DNA of 7,894 nt, taken from assembly GCA_903871715.1 (NCBI GenBank), contig CAIQHW010000463.1, forward strand, positions 1 through 7,894, read 5' to 3'. The number at the start of each line of letters is the position of its first letter. The first letter of the stretch is position 1. Below, piece by piece: positions 1-7,084 of this stretch. This DNA comes from an uncultured bacterium. GTDB lineage: Bacteria; Bacteroidota; Bacteroidia; Chitinophagales; CAIODY01. The notes beneath the pieces are model-generated. The model searched no databases, was not told where the DNA came from, and saw only the letters and a list, made by a program, of their open reading frames with translations. The position numbers and the translations under genes are program-made.

Positions 1-1974
1 AGCAGCCCACCTAAAAAATCAGCTCCTAAAAATTTATCGAAGAAAAAAAACGAAAAACAGGGTGATTCAAACATGCCATCGTTTGAAGGCAGAATGGATA
101 TAAACCGCCATGGATACGGGTTTGTAATAAGTGCTCAAAGACCTGGTGATGATATTATCGTGCGCCAAAAAAATTTAAACACGGCGATAAAAGGCGATAC
201 GGTGTTGGTGCAAATTACACACGAAGACAAAAAACAAGCCGAAGGAAAAGTGATAAAAATTATTGCTCGTGCACACGAATATTTTATGGGTGTGGCGCAT
301 GTGAAAAAAGATTTTGCGTTTGTATTGCCCGAAAAAAAATATGGCTTGAGTGCTGATATTTATGTGCCAATAAAATTAATTAACGGCGCAAAAGATGGCG
401 ACAAAGTGATTGCGCAAATTGTAGATTGGAATAATGGCGGTAAAAACCCCCTGGGCAGAGTAAAAGAAATTCTAACAGGCTCATCTACCAAAGAAGTGAT
501 GTGGAAAACAATTTTGCTGGAACAAGGCTTTCCGCTTGATTTTCCGAAGGATGTAATTGCAGAATCGGAAAAAATTTCTTCTGCCATTTCAAAAGAAGAA
601 ATAAAAAAACGAAAAGATTTTAGACGAGTTACAACATTCACCATTGACCCTGATACCGCAAAAGATTTTGATGATGCTTTGTCGATAAAATATTTAGAAA
701 ATGGCAACGTAGAAATTGGTGTGCACATTGCCGATGTGAGCCATTATGTGCAGCCGAACACGGCTTTGGATAAGTTTGCTTTTGAAAAAGCAACCAGCGT
801 TTATTTGGTGGACGGCACACTGCCGATGTTGCCGGAAAAATTATCCAACGAGTTGTGTTCGCTAAAACCGAATGAGGATAAACTATGTTTCAGTGCTGTG
901 TTTGAGATGGATGCTCATGCAAAAATTGTGAGCGAATGGTTTGGCAAAACTATCATTCACAGCGATAGAAGATTTACTTATGAAGATGCACAAACCATTA
1001 TTGAACAAGGCTTTGGCGAATTTTCGGAAGAATTAAAAACACTGAATGCAATTGCCCATCAATTGCGCAAAGTGAGATTTAAAGAGGGTTCTATCAATTT
1101 TGATACGGTAGAAACAAAATTTAAATTGGATGAAAATGGTCATCCAATTGCGATTGTTTTAAAAGAAAGAAAAGATGCACATTTATTGGTAGAAGATTTT
1201 ATGTTGCTGGCAAACAGACGGGTGGCTGCTTTGATGGTGAATGAAATTTATAAAGGACACAAAGTTTTATTTCCTTATCGCATTCACGATTTACCCGACA
1301 TCGAAAAACTTAATAAATTCAACGATTTCGCAAAGCAATTTAGTGTTCGCATCAATGTAACTACGCCGAAAAAAATTGCAGAATCTTTCAACACCATGTT
1401 GCTCGATTTGCAAAACAAACCAGAGTGCCACATGCTCACTTCGTTGGCTATAAGGTGCATGGCTAAAGCGATTTACGCCACAACCAATATTGGACATTAT
1501 GGTTTAGGCTTTGCCGATTATTGTCATTTTACTTCGCCGATTCGGCGTTATCCTGATGTGCTGGTGCATCGCTTATTGCACGAAAAATTGCAGCAGCAAA
1601 ATTATTCTTACCAAAATGATTTGAATGAAATTTGCAAACATTGCAGTGCGCAAGAGCGCAAGGCTACTGAAGCCGAACGCGATAGCATCAAATATAAACA
1701 AGCCGAATTTTTGAAATCGCAAGAAGGGCAAACCAAGCAAGGAATTATTTCGGGCGTAACTTCATTTGGTGTGTTTGTGGAATTGACTGACAGCCTTTGC
1801 GAAGGCATGGTGGTGCTGCGCAAAATGAGTGAACCTTATGAATTTGATGATAGAAATATGACGGTTACAGGTAAGTTTACCGGGCAACAATATAAATTGG
1901 GCGATGACGTGAAAGTGTTGATTGTATCAGCTAATCCAGAAAAAAAAGAAGTGGATTTGATGTTTGTAGAGTAA
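1..1974 (+). CDS. rnr: Ribonuclease R (3'-5' exoribonuclease), 5'-truncated by window edge
   Basis: RNase R is a processive 3'-5' hydrolytic exoribonuclease that degrades structured RNA and takes part in mRNA and rRNA turnover in the cytoplasm. Numbering from the Met at 73, I see cold-shock-type domains at about 1-130 (opening FEGRMDINRHGYGFV), an RNB catalytic domain at about 180-515, and an S1 domain from about 553 to the end (GIISGVTSFGVFVEL). The metal-binding motif IDPDTAKDFDDA supplies D192, D198, D200 and D201; HIADVSHYV starts at 218; TSPIRRYPD supplies the conserved Arg at 491. The frame stays open upstream of 73 through 24 further codons rich in Lys, Ser and Pro, with no stop. The true start is therefore probably outside the window and the Met at 73 is internal. 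There is no basic tail after the S1 domain, unlike the enterobacterial enzyme. Catalytic residues are intact. The family assignment is secure; only the N-terminus is unknown. Confidence 0.95.
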   Translation, partial: SSPPKKSAPKNLSKKKNEKQGDSNMPSFEGRMDINRHGYGFVISAQRPGDDIIVRQKNLNTAIKGDTVLVQITHEDKKQAEGKVIKIIARAHEYFMGVAHVKKDFAFVLPEKKYGLSADIYVPIKLINGAKDGDKVIAQIVDWNNGGKNPLGRVKEILTGSSTKEVMWKTILLEQGFPLDFPKDVIAESEKISSAISKEEIKKRKDFRRVTTFTIDPDTAKDFDDALSIKYLENGNVEIGVHIADVSHYVQPNTALDKFAFEKATSVYLVDGTLPMLPEKLSNELCSLKPNEDKLCFSAVFEMDAHAKIVSEWFGKTIIHSDRRFTYEDAQTIIEQGFGEFSEELKTLNAIAHQLRKVRFKEGSINFDTVETKFKLDENGHPIAIVLKERKDAHLLVEDFMLLANRRVAALMVNEIYKGHKVLFPYRIHDLPDIEKLNKFNDFAKQFSVRINVTTPKKIAESFNTMLLDLQNKPECHMLTSLAIRCMAKAIYATTNIGHYGLGFADYCHFTSPIRRYPDVLVHRLLHEKLQQQNYSYQNDLNEICKHCSAQERKATEAERDSIKYKQAEFLKSQEGQTKQGIISGVTSFGVFVELTDSLCEGMVVLRKMSEPYEFDDRNMTVTGKFTGQQYKLGDDVKVLIVSANPEKKEVDLMFVE

Positions 1975-1990
1975 TCGCTTTTCTAATTTG

Positions 1991-2031
1991 TTTCGAAAAA
2001 ACTTTTTCAAGTTTTTAGAAAAATTCTTTTT
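1991..2031 (+). terminator. Weak AT-rich intrinsic terminator after rnr
   Basis: The arms 1991-2004 and 2009-2021 form an imperfect hairpin: eight perfect pairs (AAAAACTT with AAGTTTTT), a small internal mismatch, then four more pairs, around a TTTC loop. A T-rich run, TTCTTTTT, follows at 2024-2031. The stem is almost all A-T, so it is weak, but its place 16 bp after the rnr stop fits a terminator. Confidence 0.45.
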
Positions 2032-2040
2032 GGATAATTA

Positions 2041-2048
2041 TATTTTTG
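2041..2048 (+). promoter_or_regulatory. Bacteroidota-type -7 box upstream of the beta-synthase gene
   Basis: TATTTTTG matches the Bacteroidota primary-sigma -7 consensus TAnnTTTG and is followed by GC, as in the two other candidate promoters here. Transcription would start near 2053, giving a 5' UTR of about 30 nt before the ATG at 2083. No clean -33 TTG lies at the usual spacing; the nearest T-rich stretch is at 2012-2016, so this is a moderate call. Confidence 0.5.
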
Positions 2049-2082
2049 CGAACTTATTTAATCACAAACAATTTTAAAAATC

Positions 2083-3057
2083 ATGAACGGTTCTATCCTC
2101 GATACTATTGGCAACACACCTTTGGTGAAATTGCAAAAAATCAATCCTTACAAAAACGTTGAAATTTGGGTGAAATTGGAGTTTATGAACCCTAGCGGAA
2201 GCATAAAAGATAGAATTGTAAAATACATTATTGAAGATGCCGAAAAAAATGGTTTGTTAAAGCCTGGTGGAACGATTGTGGAAAATACCAGCGGTAATAC
2301 TGGTGCAGCCGCAGCCATGATGGGTGCAATAAAAGGTTATAAAGTAATTTTAACAATGCCCGATAAAGTGAGTATCGAAAAACAAAATGCATTAAAAGCG
2401 TTTGGTGCACAAGTGGTTGTTGCACCTACTTCTGCGGCACCTGATTCGCCCGACCATTATGTGAATACAGCCATCAGAATTGCAAATGAAACACCAAATA
2501 GTTTTCGTATCAATCAATACGATAATCCTAAAAATCCTTTAGCACAGTATCTTTCAACTGGTCCTGAAATTTGGGAACAAACGAATGGAAGAGTTACACA
2601 CTTTGTAGCTTCAGGTAGCACTGGTGGCACCATTAGCGGCATCAGTAAATATTTGAAAGAGAAAAATCCGAAAGTTTTTTCCTTCATGGCTGACCCATTT
2701 GGCTCAATTTATTATGACTATTTTAAAACTGGAGAAGTGCGCCACGACGGTAGTTGCAGTTATCAGGTGGAAGGTGTTGGCGAAGACCATATCAACCAAG
2801 CAATGGATTTTAAAATGGTAGACGACATGATTCAGTTTAATGATGACAATGCATTTACCACAGCTCGTTTGTTGGCTCGTGAAGAAGGCATTATTGGCGG
2901 TGGCACAGGTGGAGCCAATGTTTGGGCGGCTTTGCAATTAGCTTCAAGATTAACTGAACCAGCTGTAATCGTTACTGTAATTCCTGATAACGGCGCAAAA
3001 TATTTAAGTAAGTTTTACAACGATGAATGGATGAAAGCGAATAATTACAAATTGTAA
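2083..3057 (+). CDS. cbs: Cystathionine beta-synthase-like PLP enzyme (catalytic core only)
   Basis: A fold-type II PLP enzyme of the cysteine synthase/cystathionine beta-synthase family, 324 aa. It probably condenses serine with homocysteine to cystathionine in the cytoplasm. Visible motifs are the PLP Schiff-base lysine K42 in SGSIKDR, the asparagine loop TSGNTG (69-74), and the phosphate-binding loop GSTGGT (178-183). YQVEGVGEDH (227-236) and the C-terminal PDNGAKYLSKFYNDEWM resemble cystathionine beta-synthases (EGIG; PDS..YMTKF..D.WM) more than O-acetylserine sulfhydrylases. There is no N-terminal heme segment and no C-terminal CBS (Bateman) domains, so SAM or heme regulation of the animal type is not expected. 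The residue normally Ser/Thr near the PLP ring nitrogen appears to be Asn (N303). The next gene encodes a gamma-lyase/synthase, which supports a transsulfuration role. The alternative is a cysteine synthase using O-acetylserine; the family is certain, the exact substrate is not. Confidence 0.85.
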   Translation: MNGSILDTIGNTPLVKLQKINPYKNVEIWVKLEFMNPSGSIKDRIVKYIIEDAEKNGLLKPGGTIVENTSGNTGAAAAMMGAIKGYKVILTMPDKVSIEKQNALKAFGAQVVVAPTSAAPDSPDHYVNTAIRIANETPNSFRINQYDNPKNPLAQYLSTGPEIWEQTNGRVTHFVASGSTGGTISGISKYLKEKNPKVFSFMADPFGSIYYDYFKTGEVRHDGSCSYQVEGVGEDHINQAMDFKMVDDMIQFNDDNAFTTARLLAREEGIIGGGTGGANVWAALQLASRLTEPAVIVTVIPDNGAKYLSKFYNDEWMKANNYKL

Positions 3058-3081
3058 AATCATTTTTCGAAATAATTATTT

Positions 3082-3130
3082 CAACCTTGAAAAAACCGAT
3101 AAACAGGATTTTTCAAGGTTGTTTTATTTT
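3082..3130 (+). terminator. Strong intrinsic terminator after the beta-synthase gene
   Basis: A perfect 13-bp inverted repeat, CAACCTTGAAAAA (3082-3094) with TTTTTCAAGGTTG (3109-3121), encloses a 14-nt loop and is followed directly by TTTTATTTT. This is the clearest terminator in the window. It should separate the beta-synthase transcript from the gamma-lyase gene. A T-rich stretch on the other side is less regular, so bidirectional function is possible but not needed, because no minus-strand gene lies nearby. Confidence 0.87.
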
Positions 3131-3170
3131 ATGAGGAAACGTTTTCAAAATTAAATTCACTCGAAAATCA

Positions 3171-3178
3171 TACATTTG
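3171..3178 (+). promoter_or_regulatory. Bacteroidota-type -7 box upstream of the gamma-lyase gene
   Basis: TACATTTG is an exact match to TAnnTTTG and is followed by GC. Transcription would start around 3183-3186, leaving a 5' UTR of about 20 nt before the ATG at 3206. The -33 element is not obvious at the expected distance. The strong terminator just upstream makes an independent promoter here likely. Confidence 0.6.
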
Positions 3179-3205
3179 CGGCTCATTCAAAATCAATTTT
3201 CTAAA

Positions 3206-4348
3206 ATGAAATTTTCAACCAAAGCCATTCACAACGGACAAAAACCAGATGCTACTTCGGGCGCAATAATTCCACCTATTTATATGACTTCCACTTATGT
3301 GCAAGAAAGCCCGGGCAACACCAAAGGCTATGATTACACAAGAGCTGGAAACCCAAATTTCACTAACTTAGAAGAAGCTTTGGCATCATTGGAAGAAGGA
3401 AAATATGCCACCATTTTTTCATCAGGATTAGGAGCCATTACAGCATTAATTTCAACTTTGAAAAGTGGCGATAAAGTGCTTGCCACCAACGATTTGTACG
3501 GCGGTACTTACAGAATTTTCACGAGAGTTTTTTCGCAATATCAAATCGGCTTTGAAACTATCAATACACAAGATTTGGATGAAGTTGAAAAGAAACTTTC
3601 TGAAAAACCAAAATTCATTTTGATTGAATCACCAACCAATCCGTTGTTGAATATTTCTGACATTGCAGCCATTTCGGCGATTGCAAAAAAGCATGGTGTG
3701 ATGGTAGTTGTGGACAATACTTTTGCTTCGTCTTATTTTCAAAATCCTATGTTGCTTGGTGCTGATGTAGTAATGCATTCTACCACAAAATATATCGGTG
3801 GACATAGCGATACTATTGGTGGCTTGCTAGTTACCAACGATTTAGAATTGAAACAAAAATTTGATTTTGGCAGAATGGCAATTGGCTTAAACCCAAGTCC
3901 ATTCGATGCTTGGCTCACATCGCGAAGCGTCAAAACCTTGGGTGTAAGAATGGAACGCCATGCAGAAAATGCGATGAAAGTGGCAGAGTTTTTTGAGCAA
4001 CATCCGAAGGTGAAAAAAGTATTTTACCCAGGTTTAAAATCACATCCTAATCATGCTATTGCGATGAAACAAATGAAAGGATTTAGCGGCATTGTTTCGG
4101 TTGAATTTAATTGCGATTTAGAAACTACGAAGAAATTAATTTCTTCGCTTCATATTTTTAGTTTGGCTGAAAGCCTTGGTGGTGTTGAATCTTTGGTTGA
4201 TCATCCTGCATCCATGACACATGCTTCTATTCCAAAAGCTGAACGTGAAAAAATCGGATTAGCGGATGGATTAGTTCGTTTTTCGGTGGGCATTGAAAAC
4301 ATCGAAGACATTATTTCGGACATCGAAAATGCTTTGGCGAAAATTTAA
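3206..4348 (+). CDS. Cystathionine gamma-lyase / gamma-synthase (Cys/Met metabolism PLP enzyme)
   Basis: A 380-aa fold-type I PLP enzyme of the Cys/Met metabolism family. With the beta-synthase upstream, the likely reaction is cystathionine to cysteine, 2-oxobutyrate and ammonia (gamma-lyase); gamma-synthase activity in the forward direction cannot be excluded from sequence. Visible residues are the PLP lysine K195 in HSTTKYIGGH, D170 in VVDNTFAS, Y44 and R46 in YDYTRAGNP (which contact the PLP phosphate of the neighbouring subunit), Y98 in DLYGG, and the substrate carboxylate-binding R358 in LVRFSVG. The SLGGVES segment (323-329) has Glu at 328, where gamma-type enzymes have Glu and beta-lyases an aromatic residue. 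I chose ATG 3206, giving MKFSTKAIHNG. An in-frame TTG at 3176 would add ten residues, but it lies inside the -7 promoter box. Length is typical and nothing is missing. The family is secure; lyase versus synthase is inference. Confidence 0.93.
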   Translation: MKFSTKAIHNGQKPDATSGAIIPPIYMTSTYVQESPGNTKGYDYTRAGNPNFTNLEEALASLEEGKYATIFSSGLGAITALISTLKSGDKVLATNDLYGGTYRIFTRVFSQYQIGFETINTQDLDEVEKKLSEKPKFILIESPTNPLLNISDIAAISAIAKKHGVMVVVDNTFASSYFQNPMLLGADVVMHSTTKYIGGHSDTIGGLLVTNDLELKQKFDFGRMAIGLNPSPFDAWLTSRSVKTLGVRMERHAENAMKVAEFFEQHPKVKKVFYPGLKSHPNHAIAMKQMKGFSGIVSVEFNCDLETTKKLISSLHIFSLAESLGGVESLVDHPASMTHASIPKAEREKIGLADGLVRFSVGIENIEDIISDIENALAKI

Positions 4349-4389
4349 TTTTTCATTTTTTTTTCTAACAATTTTAACTTTCTTTTTTC

Positions 4390-5328
4390 ATGGATAAAAT
4401 AATTGTACTTGGCGCAAGTGGTCAAATTGGAACGGAGCTAACAATGGAATTGCGCAATAAATTTGGCAATAATAATGTGATAGCAACTGATATTAAAAAC
4501 GCTGCTGATGAAGTGATGCAAAGTGGACCTTTTGAATATTTGGATGCTATGAATTTTAAAGGATTGGCTGAAATCATTGATAAATACAAGGTTACACAGA
4601 TTTATCATTTGGTGGCTTTGCTTTCAGCCACTGGCGAAAAAAATCCGCAGTTTGCATGGAATTTAAACATGGGAAGCTTGCTCGGTGTGTTTGATACTGC
4701 ATTAGTGCATGGTGTTAAAAAAATATTTTGGCCTAGTTCAATTGCAGTTTTTGGTCCAACAACACCGAAATTAAATGTGCCGCAACACACTGTTATTGAG
4801 CCTTCTACGGTTTACGGCATCAGCAAATTAGCTGGTGAAGGTTGGTGCAATTATTATTTCAATAAAAAAGGATTGGATATTCGCAGCATTCGCTATCCAG
4901 GTTTGATTGGCTACAAATCAGCGCCGGGCGGTGGTACAACTGATTATGCGGTGGAAATTTTTTACGAAGCAAAACGTAAAAAAGAGTACACGTGTTTTTT
5001 AAATGAAAACACACGGCTGCCAATGATGTACATGCACGATGCAATAAAAGCAACATTGCAATTAATGGATGCCCCTGCTGAAAAATTAAGTATCCGAACA
5101 GCATATAATATTAATGGAATCGATTTCACTCCAAAAGAATTAGCCATCGAAATTCGAAAATTTATTCCCGATTTTAAAATTATTTATGCACCCGATTTTC
5201 GTCAAGCCATTGCCGATTCGTGGCCCGGAAGCATTGATGGAGCTTATGCTTTGGAAGATTGGAACTGGAAACCAGATTATGATTTGAACAACATGGTGAA
5301 AGATATGTTGAGCAATGTGCAGATTTAG
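4390..5328 (+). CDS. tdh: L-threonine 3-dehydrogenase, short-chain dehydrogenase (GalE-like) type
   Basis: An NAD-dependent extended SDR enzyme, 312 aa, that oxidises L-threonine to 2-amino-3-oxobutyrate; a ligase (Kbl) normally then yields glycine and acetyl-CoA. The N-terminal Rossmann motif is GASGQIG (8-14). Asp34 at the end of the second strand favours NAD over NADP. The catalytic set is Ser116/Ser117 in PSSIAVFG, Tyr142 and Lys146 in YGISK. The segments RYPGLIGYKSAPGGGTTDY (168-186) and TRLPMMYMHDAI (208-219) are characteristic of the SDR-type threonine dehydrogenase known from Bacteroidota and mammals, and separate it from UDP-sugar epimerases. It is unrelated to the zinc-dependent Tdh of E. 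coli. The start lies 41 bp after the gamma-lyase stop, with no terminator hairpin or clear promoter between them, so read-through is plausible. No kbl gene is in the window. Confidence 0.92.
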   Translation: MDKIIVLGASGQIGTELTMELRNKFGNNNVIATDIKNAADEVMQSGPFEYLDAMNFKGLAEIIDKYKVTQIYHLVALLSATGEKNPQFAWNLNMGSLLGVFDTALVHGVKKIFWPSSIAVFGPTTPKLNVPQHTVIEPSTVYGISKLAGEGWCNYYFNKKGLDIRSIRYPGLIGYKSAPGGGTTDYAVEIFYEAKRKKEYTCFLNENTRLPMMYMHDAIKATLQLMDAPAEKLSIRTAYNINGIDFTPKELAIEIRKFIPDFKIIYAPDFRQAIADSWPGSIDGAYALEDWNWKPDYDLNNMVKDMLSNVQI

Positions 5329-5364
5329 TTGATAAGGAAATTAGAAGATTAGAAAATAAAAATA

Positions 5365-5390
5365 CAGCCGCGAAGACACAAAGGCTCGAA
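5365..5390 (+). repeat. Short intergenic segment resembling a dispersed repeat
   Basis: In the 80-bp gap between tdh and the lipoprotein gene lies a relatively G/C-rich stretch built on CGCGAAGACACAAAGG followed by CTCGAAG. From memory, close variants of this CGAAGACACnAAGGC-type string recur between genes in many Bacteroidota and other environmental bacteria. The surrounding gap is otherwise A-rich and featureless. Only one copy is present here, so the repeat status rests on recall, not on this sequence. Confidence 0.35.
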
Positions 5391-5408
5391 GATTTTAAAA
5401 ATATTTTT

Positions 5409-5864
5409 ATGCCGAAAAAACTATTGATTTTAGGATTTGCAATTTTAACATTGGCTGCTTGCAACAGAATTAAGGATACAGCAAAAAACACCATCAATAA
5501 AACTGGCGAAGTGGTTGGCGAAGGCGCAACTCAATTAGCTGATGGATTAAAAAATGGTGCAACAAATACTTTCCATTGCGATTTGAAAATAGCTCAATCA
5601 TTAAATAATACTGGTATTTCAGCTGGTAAGTTTGATATTCATTCAGGTGATTCAACTTCCTCCGAAAACACTGTTTCTGTGTATTTGATTTTTGAAAAAG
5701 ATTTTGATAAACAAATTGTAGCAAAAGTTACTGACAAGAATAATTTGGAATACGGTCGTGCATCACTTGAAATTAAAGCAAAAAAAGGCGATGCGAAATT
5801 TTTCGATTTCAAATTCGATAAACGAACTAACATAGAAACAAAAAGTACCATCACAATTGAATAA
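5409..5864 (+). CDS. Small putative lipoprotein of unknown function
   Basis: A 151-aa protein that I do not recognise. It begins MPKKLLILGFAILTLAACN: two lysines, a hydrophobic stretch (5-17) and a lipobox LAAC with the lipidated Cys at 18. It should therefore be exported and anchored as a lipoprotein; Asn follows the Cys, and there is no inner-membrane-type Asp. Mature residues 19-50 look amphipathic and helical, rich in Lys, Thr, Gly and Ala, recalling the start of small entericidin-like lipoproteins. Residues 54-151 alternate polar and hydrophobic residues as a beta-rich domain would, with one further Cys at 57. The C-terminus is rich in Lys, Asp and Phe. Spacing is 80 bp after tdh and 36 bp before mrp; neither neighbour suggests a function. 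Codon use and A-rich upstream sequence match the rest of the window, so it looks like a native gene. Confidence 0.8.
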   Translation: MPKKLLILGFAILTLAACNRIKDTAKNTINKTGEVVGEGATQLADGLKNGATNTFHCDLKIAQSLNNTGISAGKFDIHSGDSTSSENTVSVYLIFEKDFDKQIVAKVTDKNNLEYGRASLEIKAKKGDAKFFDFKFDKRTNIETKSTITIE

Positions 5865-5900
5865 GTGTGAGTACTGATTGCAAAAGAAAAACAAATAAAA

Positions 5901-7004
5901 ATGAATTTTACAAAAGAACAAATATTAGAAGCATTAAGTCATGTCGACGACCCCGATTTACATAAAGATTTGGTAACACTTGGCATGATTAAAAACTTGG
6001 AAACGGAAGGAAATAAAATCTCTTTCACTGTTGAACTCACAACTCCAGCCTGCCCAATGAAAGAAGCTATCAAAGGTGCATGTTTGAATGCTATTAAGCT
6101 GATGGTGAGCAAAGATTCAGAAGTAAATATTACGATGAGCAGCAGTGTTACATCAAAAAGAAAAGACGGCGAAAGTGTGTTGCCAGGTGTGAAAAATATT
6201 ATTGTAGTGGTTAGTGGAAAAGGCGGTGTTGGAAAATCAACTGTGGCAACCAATCTTGCTTTAGGTTTATCAAAAATGAATGCAAAAGTTGGGTTGATGG
6301 ATGCAGATATTTATGGTCCTTCCATGCCGTTGATGTTGGGTTTGAAAGGTCAGAAACCACCAATGATAAGCGTTGCAGGCAAACACATGATTGCACCAAT
6401 TGAAAAGTTTGGCATCAAAAGTATGTCGATTGGTTTTTTGGTAGATGAAAAACAAGCTATTGTTTGGAGAGGACCAATGGTGAGCAGTGCGCTGCGCCAA
6501 TTCATTACCGATGTGTATTGGGGCGAATTAGATTACCTGATAATTGATATGCCACCTGGCACTGGCGATGTGCATTTAACATTAGTTCAAACTGTTCCTG
6601 TCACAGGTGCAGTGGTGGTTACAACGCCACAAGACATTGCTTTGGCAGATGCAAAAAAAGCGGTGAGTATGTTTAGCAGCGGACAAATTAATGTACCAGT
6701 TTTAGGAGTGGTTGAAAACATGGCTTATTTCACACCAAAAGAATTGCCTGAAAATAAATATTACATCTTTGGAAAAGATGGTGGACAAAAATTAGCGGAT
6801 GAATTTAATATTCAGTTGTTGGGTCAAATCCCTTTGGTACAAGGCATTTGCGAAGGTGGCGATAATGGATTGCCTGCAGTGATTAATGACGATGAGAAAA
6901 TTACGCAGCAAGCTTTTGTTGATTTAGCGCAAACAGTAGCGCAACAAATTGCAATTCGTAATTCGCAATTTGCACCAACAAAAGTAGTTGAAATTGTGAA
7001 GTGA
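5901..7004 (+). CDS. mrp: Mrp/ApbC-family Fe-S cluster carrier ATPase
   Basis: A 367-aa P-loop ATPase of the Mrp/NBP35 family, which carries or helps deliver iron-sulfur clusters to apoproteins in the cytoplasm. Residues 1-85 form a MIP18/DUF59 domain (DDPDL at 16-20; TPACPMKEAI with Cys51). The ATPase begins at about 98 with the deviant Walker A SGKGGVGKST (105-114, with the signature Lys107 and Lys112), then DADIYGPSMP (134-143), and the IDMPPGTGD segment (215-223). The CxxC pair that in E. coli Mrp follows ENM (where clusters bind at the dimer interface) is absent: here ENMAYFTPKELPENKYYIFG (272-291) contains no Cys. The only cysteines are 51, 61 and 317. From memory this is the form found across Bacteroidota, not a local defect. 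The C-terminus RNSQFAPTKVVEI is family-like. The start follows 36 bp after the lipoprotein gene, so co-transcription with it is possible. Confidence 0.94.
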   Translation: MNFTKEQILEALSHVDDPDLHKDLVTLGMIKNLETEGNKISFTVELTTPACPMKEAIKGACLNAIKLMVSKDSEVNITMSSSVTSKRKDGESVLPGVKNIIVVVSGKGGVGKSTVATNLALGLSKMNAKVGLMDADIYGPSMPLMLGLKGQKPPMISVAGKHMIAPIEKFGIKSMSIGFLVDEKQAIVWRGPMVSSALRQFITDVYWGELDYLIIDMPPGTGDVHLTLVQTVPVTGAVVVTTPQDIALADAKKAVSMFSSGQINVPVLGVVENMAYFTPKELPENKYYIFGKDGGQKLADEFNIQLLGQIPLVQGICEGGDNGLPAVINDDEKITQQAFVDLAQTVAQQIAIRNSQFAPTKVVEIVK

Positions 7005-7084
7005 TTTTTTAATAAAGAATTAATCGAAAAATATTTTTTTAAACACTGCACATTTTATTTGTTGAAAAAACTATCAACATTTGC

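Noticed and set aside
360..728. A 122-codon open frame on the minus strand inside rnr.
   Set aside because: It lies opposite the conserved RNB domain, and its product has no recognisable motif; it is a shadow of the coding frame.
4375..4382. TAACTTTC as a -7 box for tdh.
   Set aside because: It has a mismatch at the key G and ends only seven bases before the ATG, too close for a normal leader; no -33 element is visible.
5180..5497. A 105-codon minus-strand frame spanning the tdh-lipoprotein gap, with a hydrophobic start.
   Set aside because: It overlaps the ends of two well-supported plus-strand genes. The hydrophobic part is the reverse of the lipoprotein signal peptide region, and no promoter is visible.
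6945..6972. Inverted repeat CAAATTGC / GCAATTTG around AATTCGTAATTC at the 3' end of mrp, resembling AATTCGTAATTCG-type intergenic repeats.
   Set aside because: It lies within the coding frame, and the encoded RNSQFAPTKVVEI fits the usual C-terminus of the family, so the DNA pattern is probably coincidence.
7061..7078. GTTGA / TCAAC small hairpin upstream of rplU as an L21-type autoregulatory leader or an mrp terminator.
   Set aside because: The stem has only five pairs, lies upstream of the predicted transcription start and has no T-run after it.
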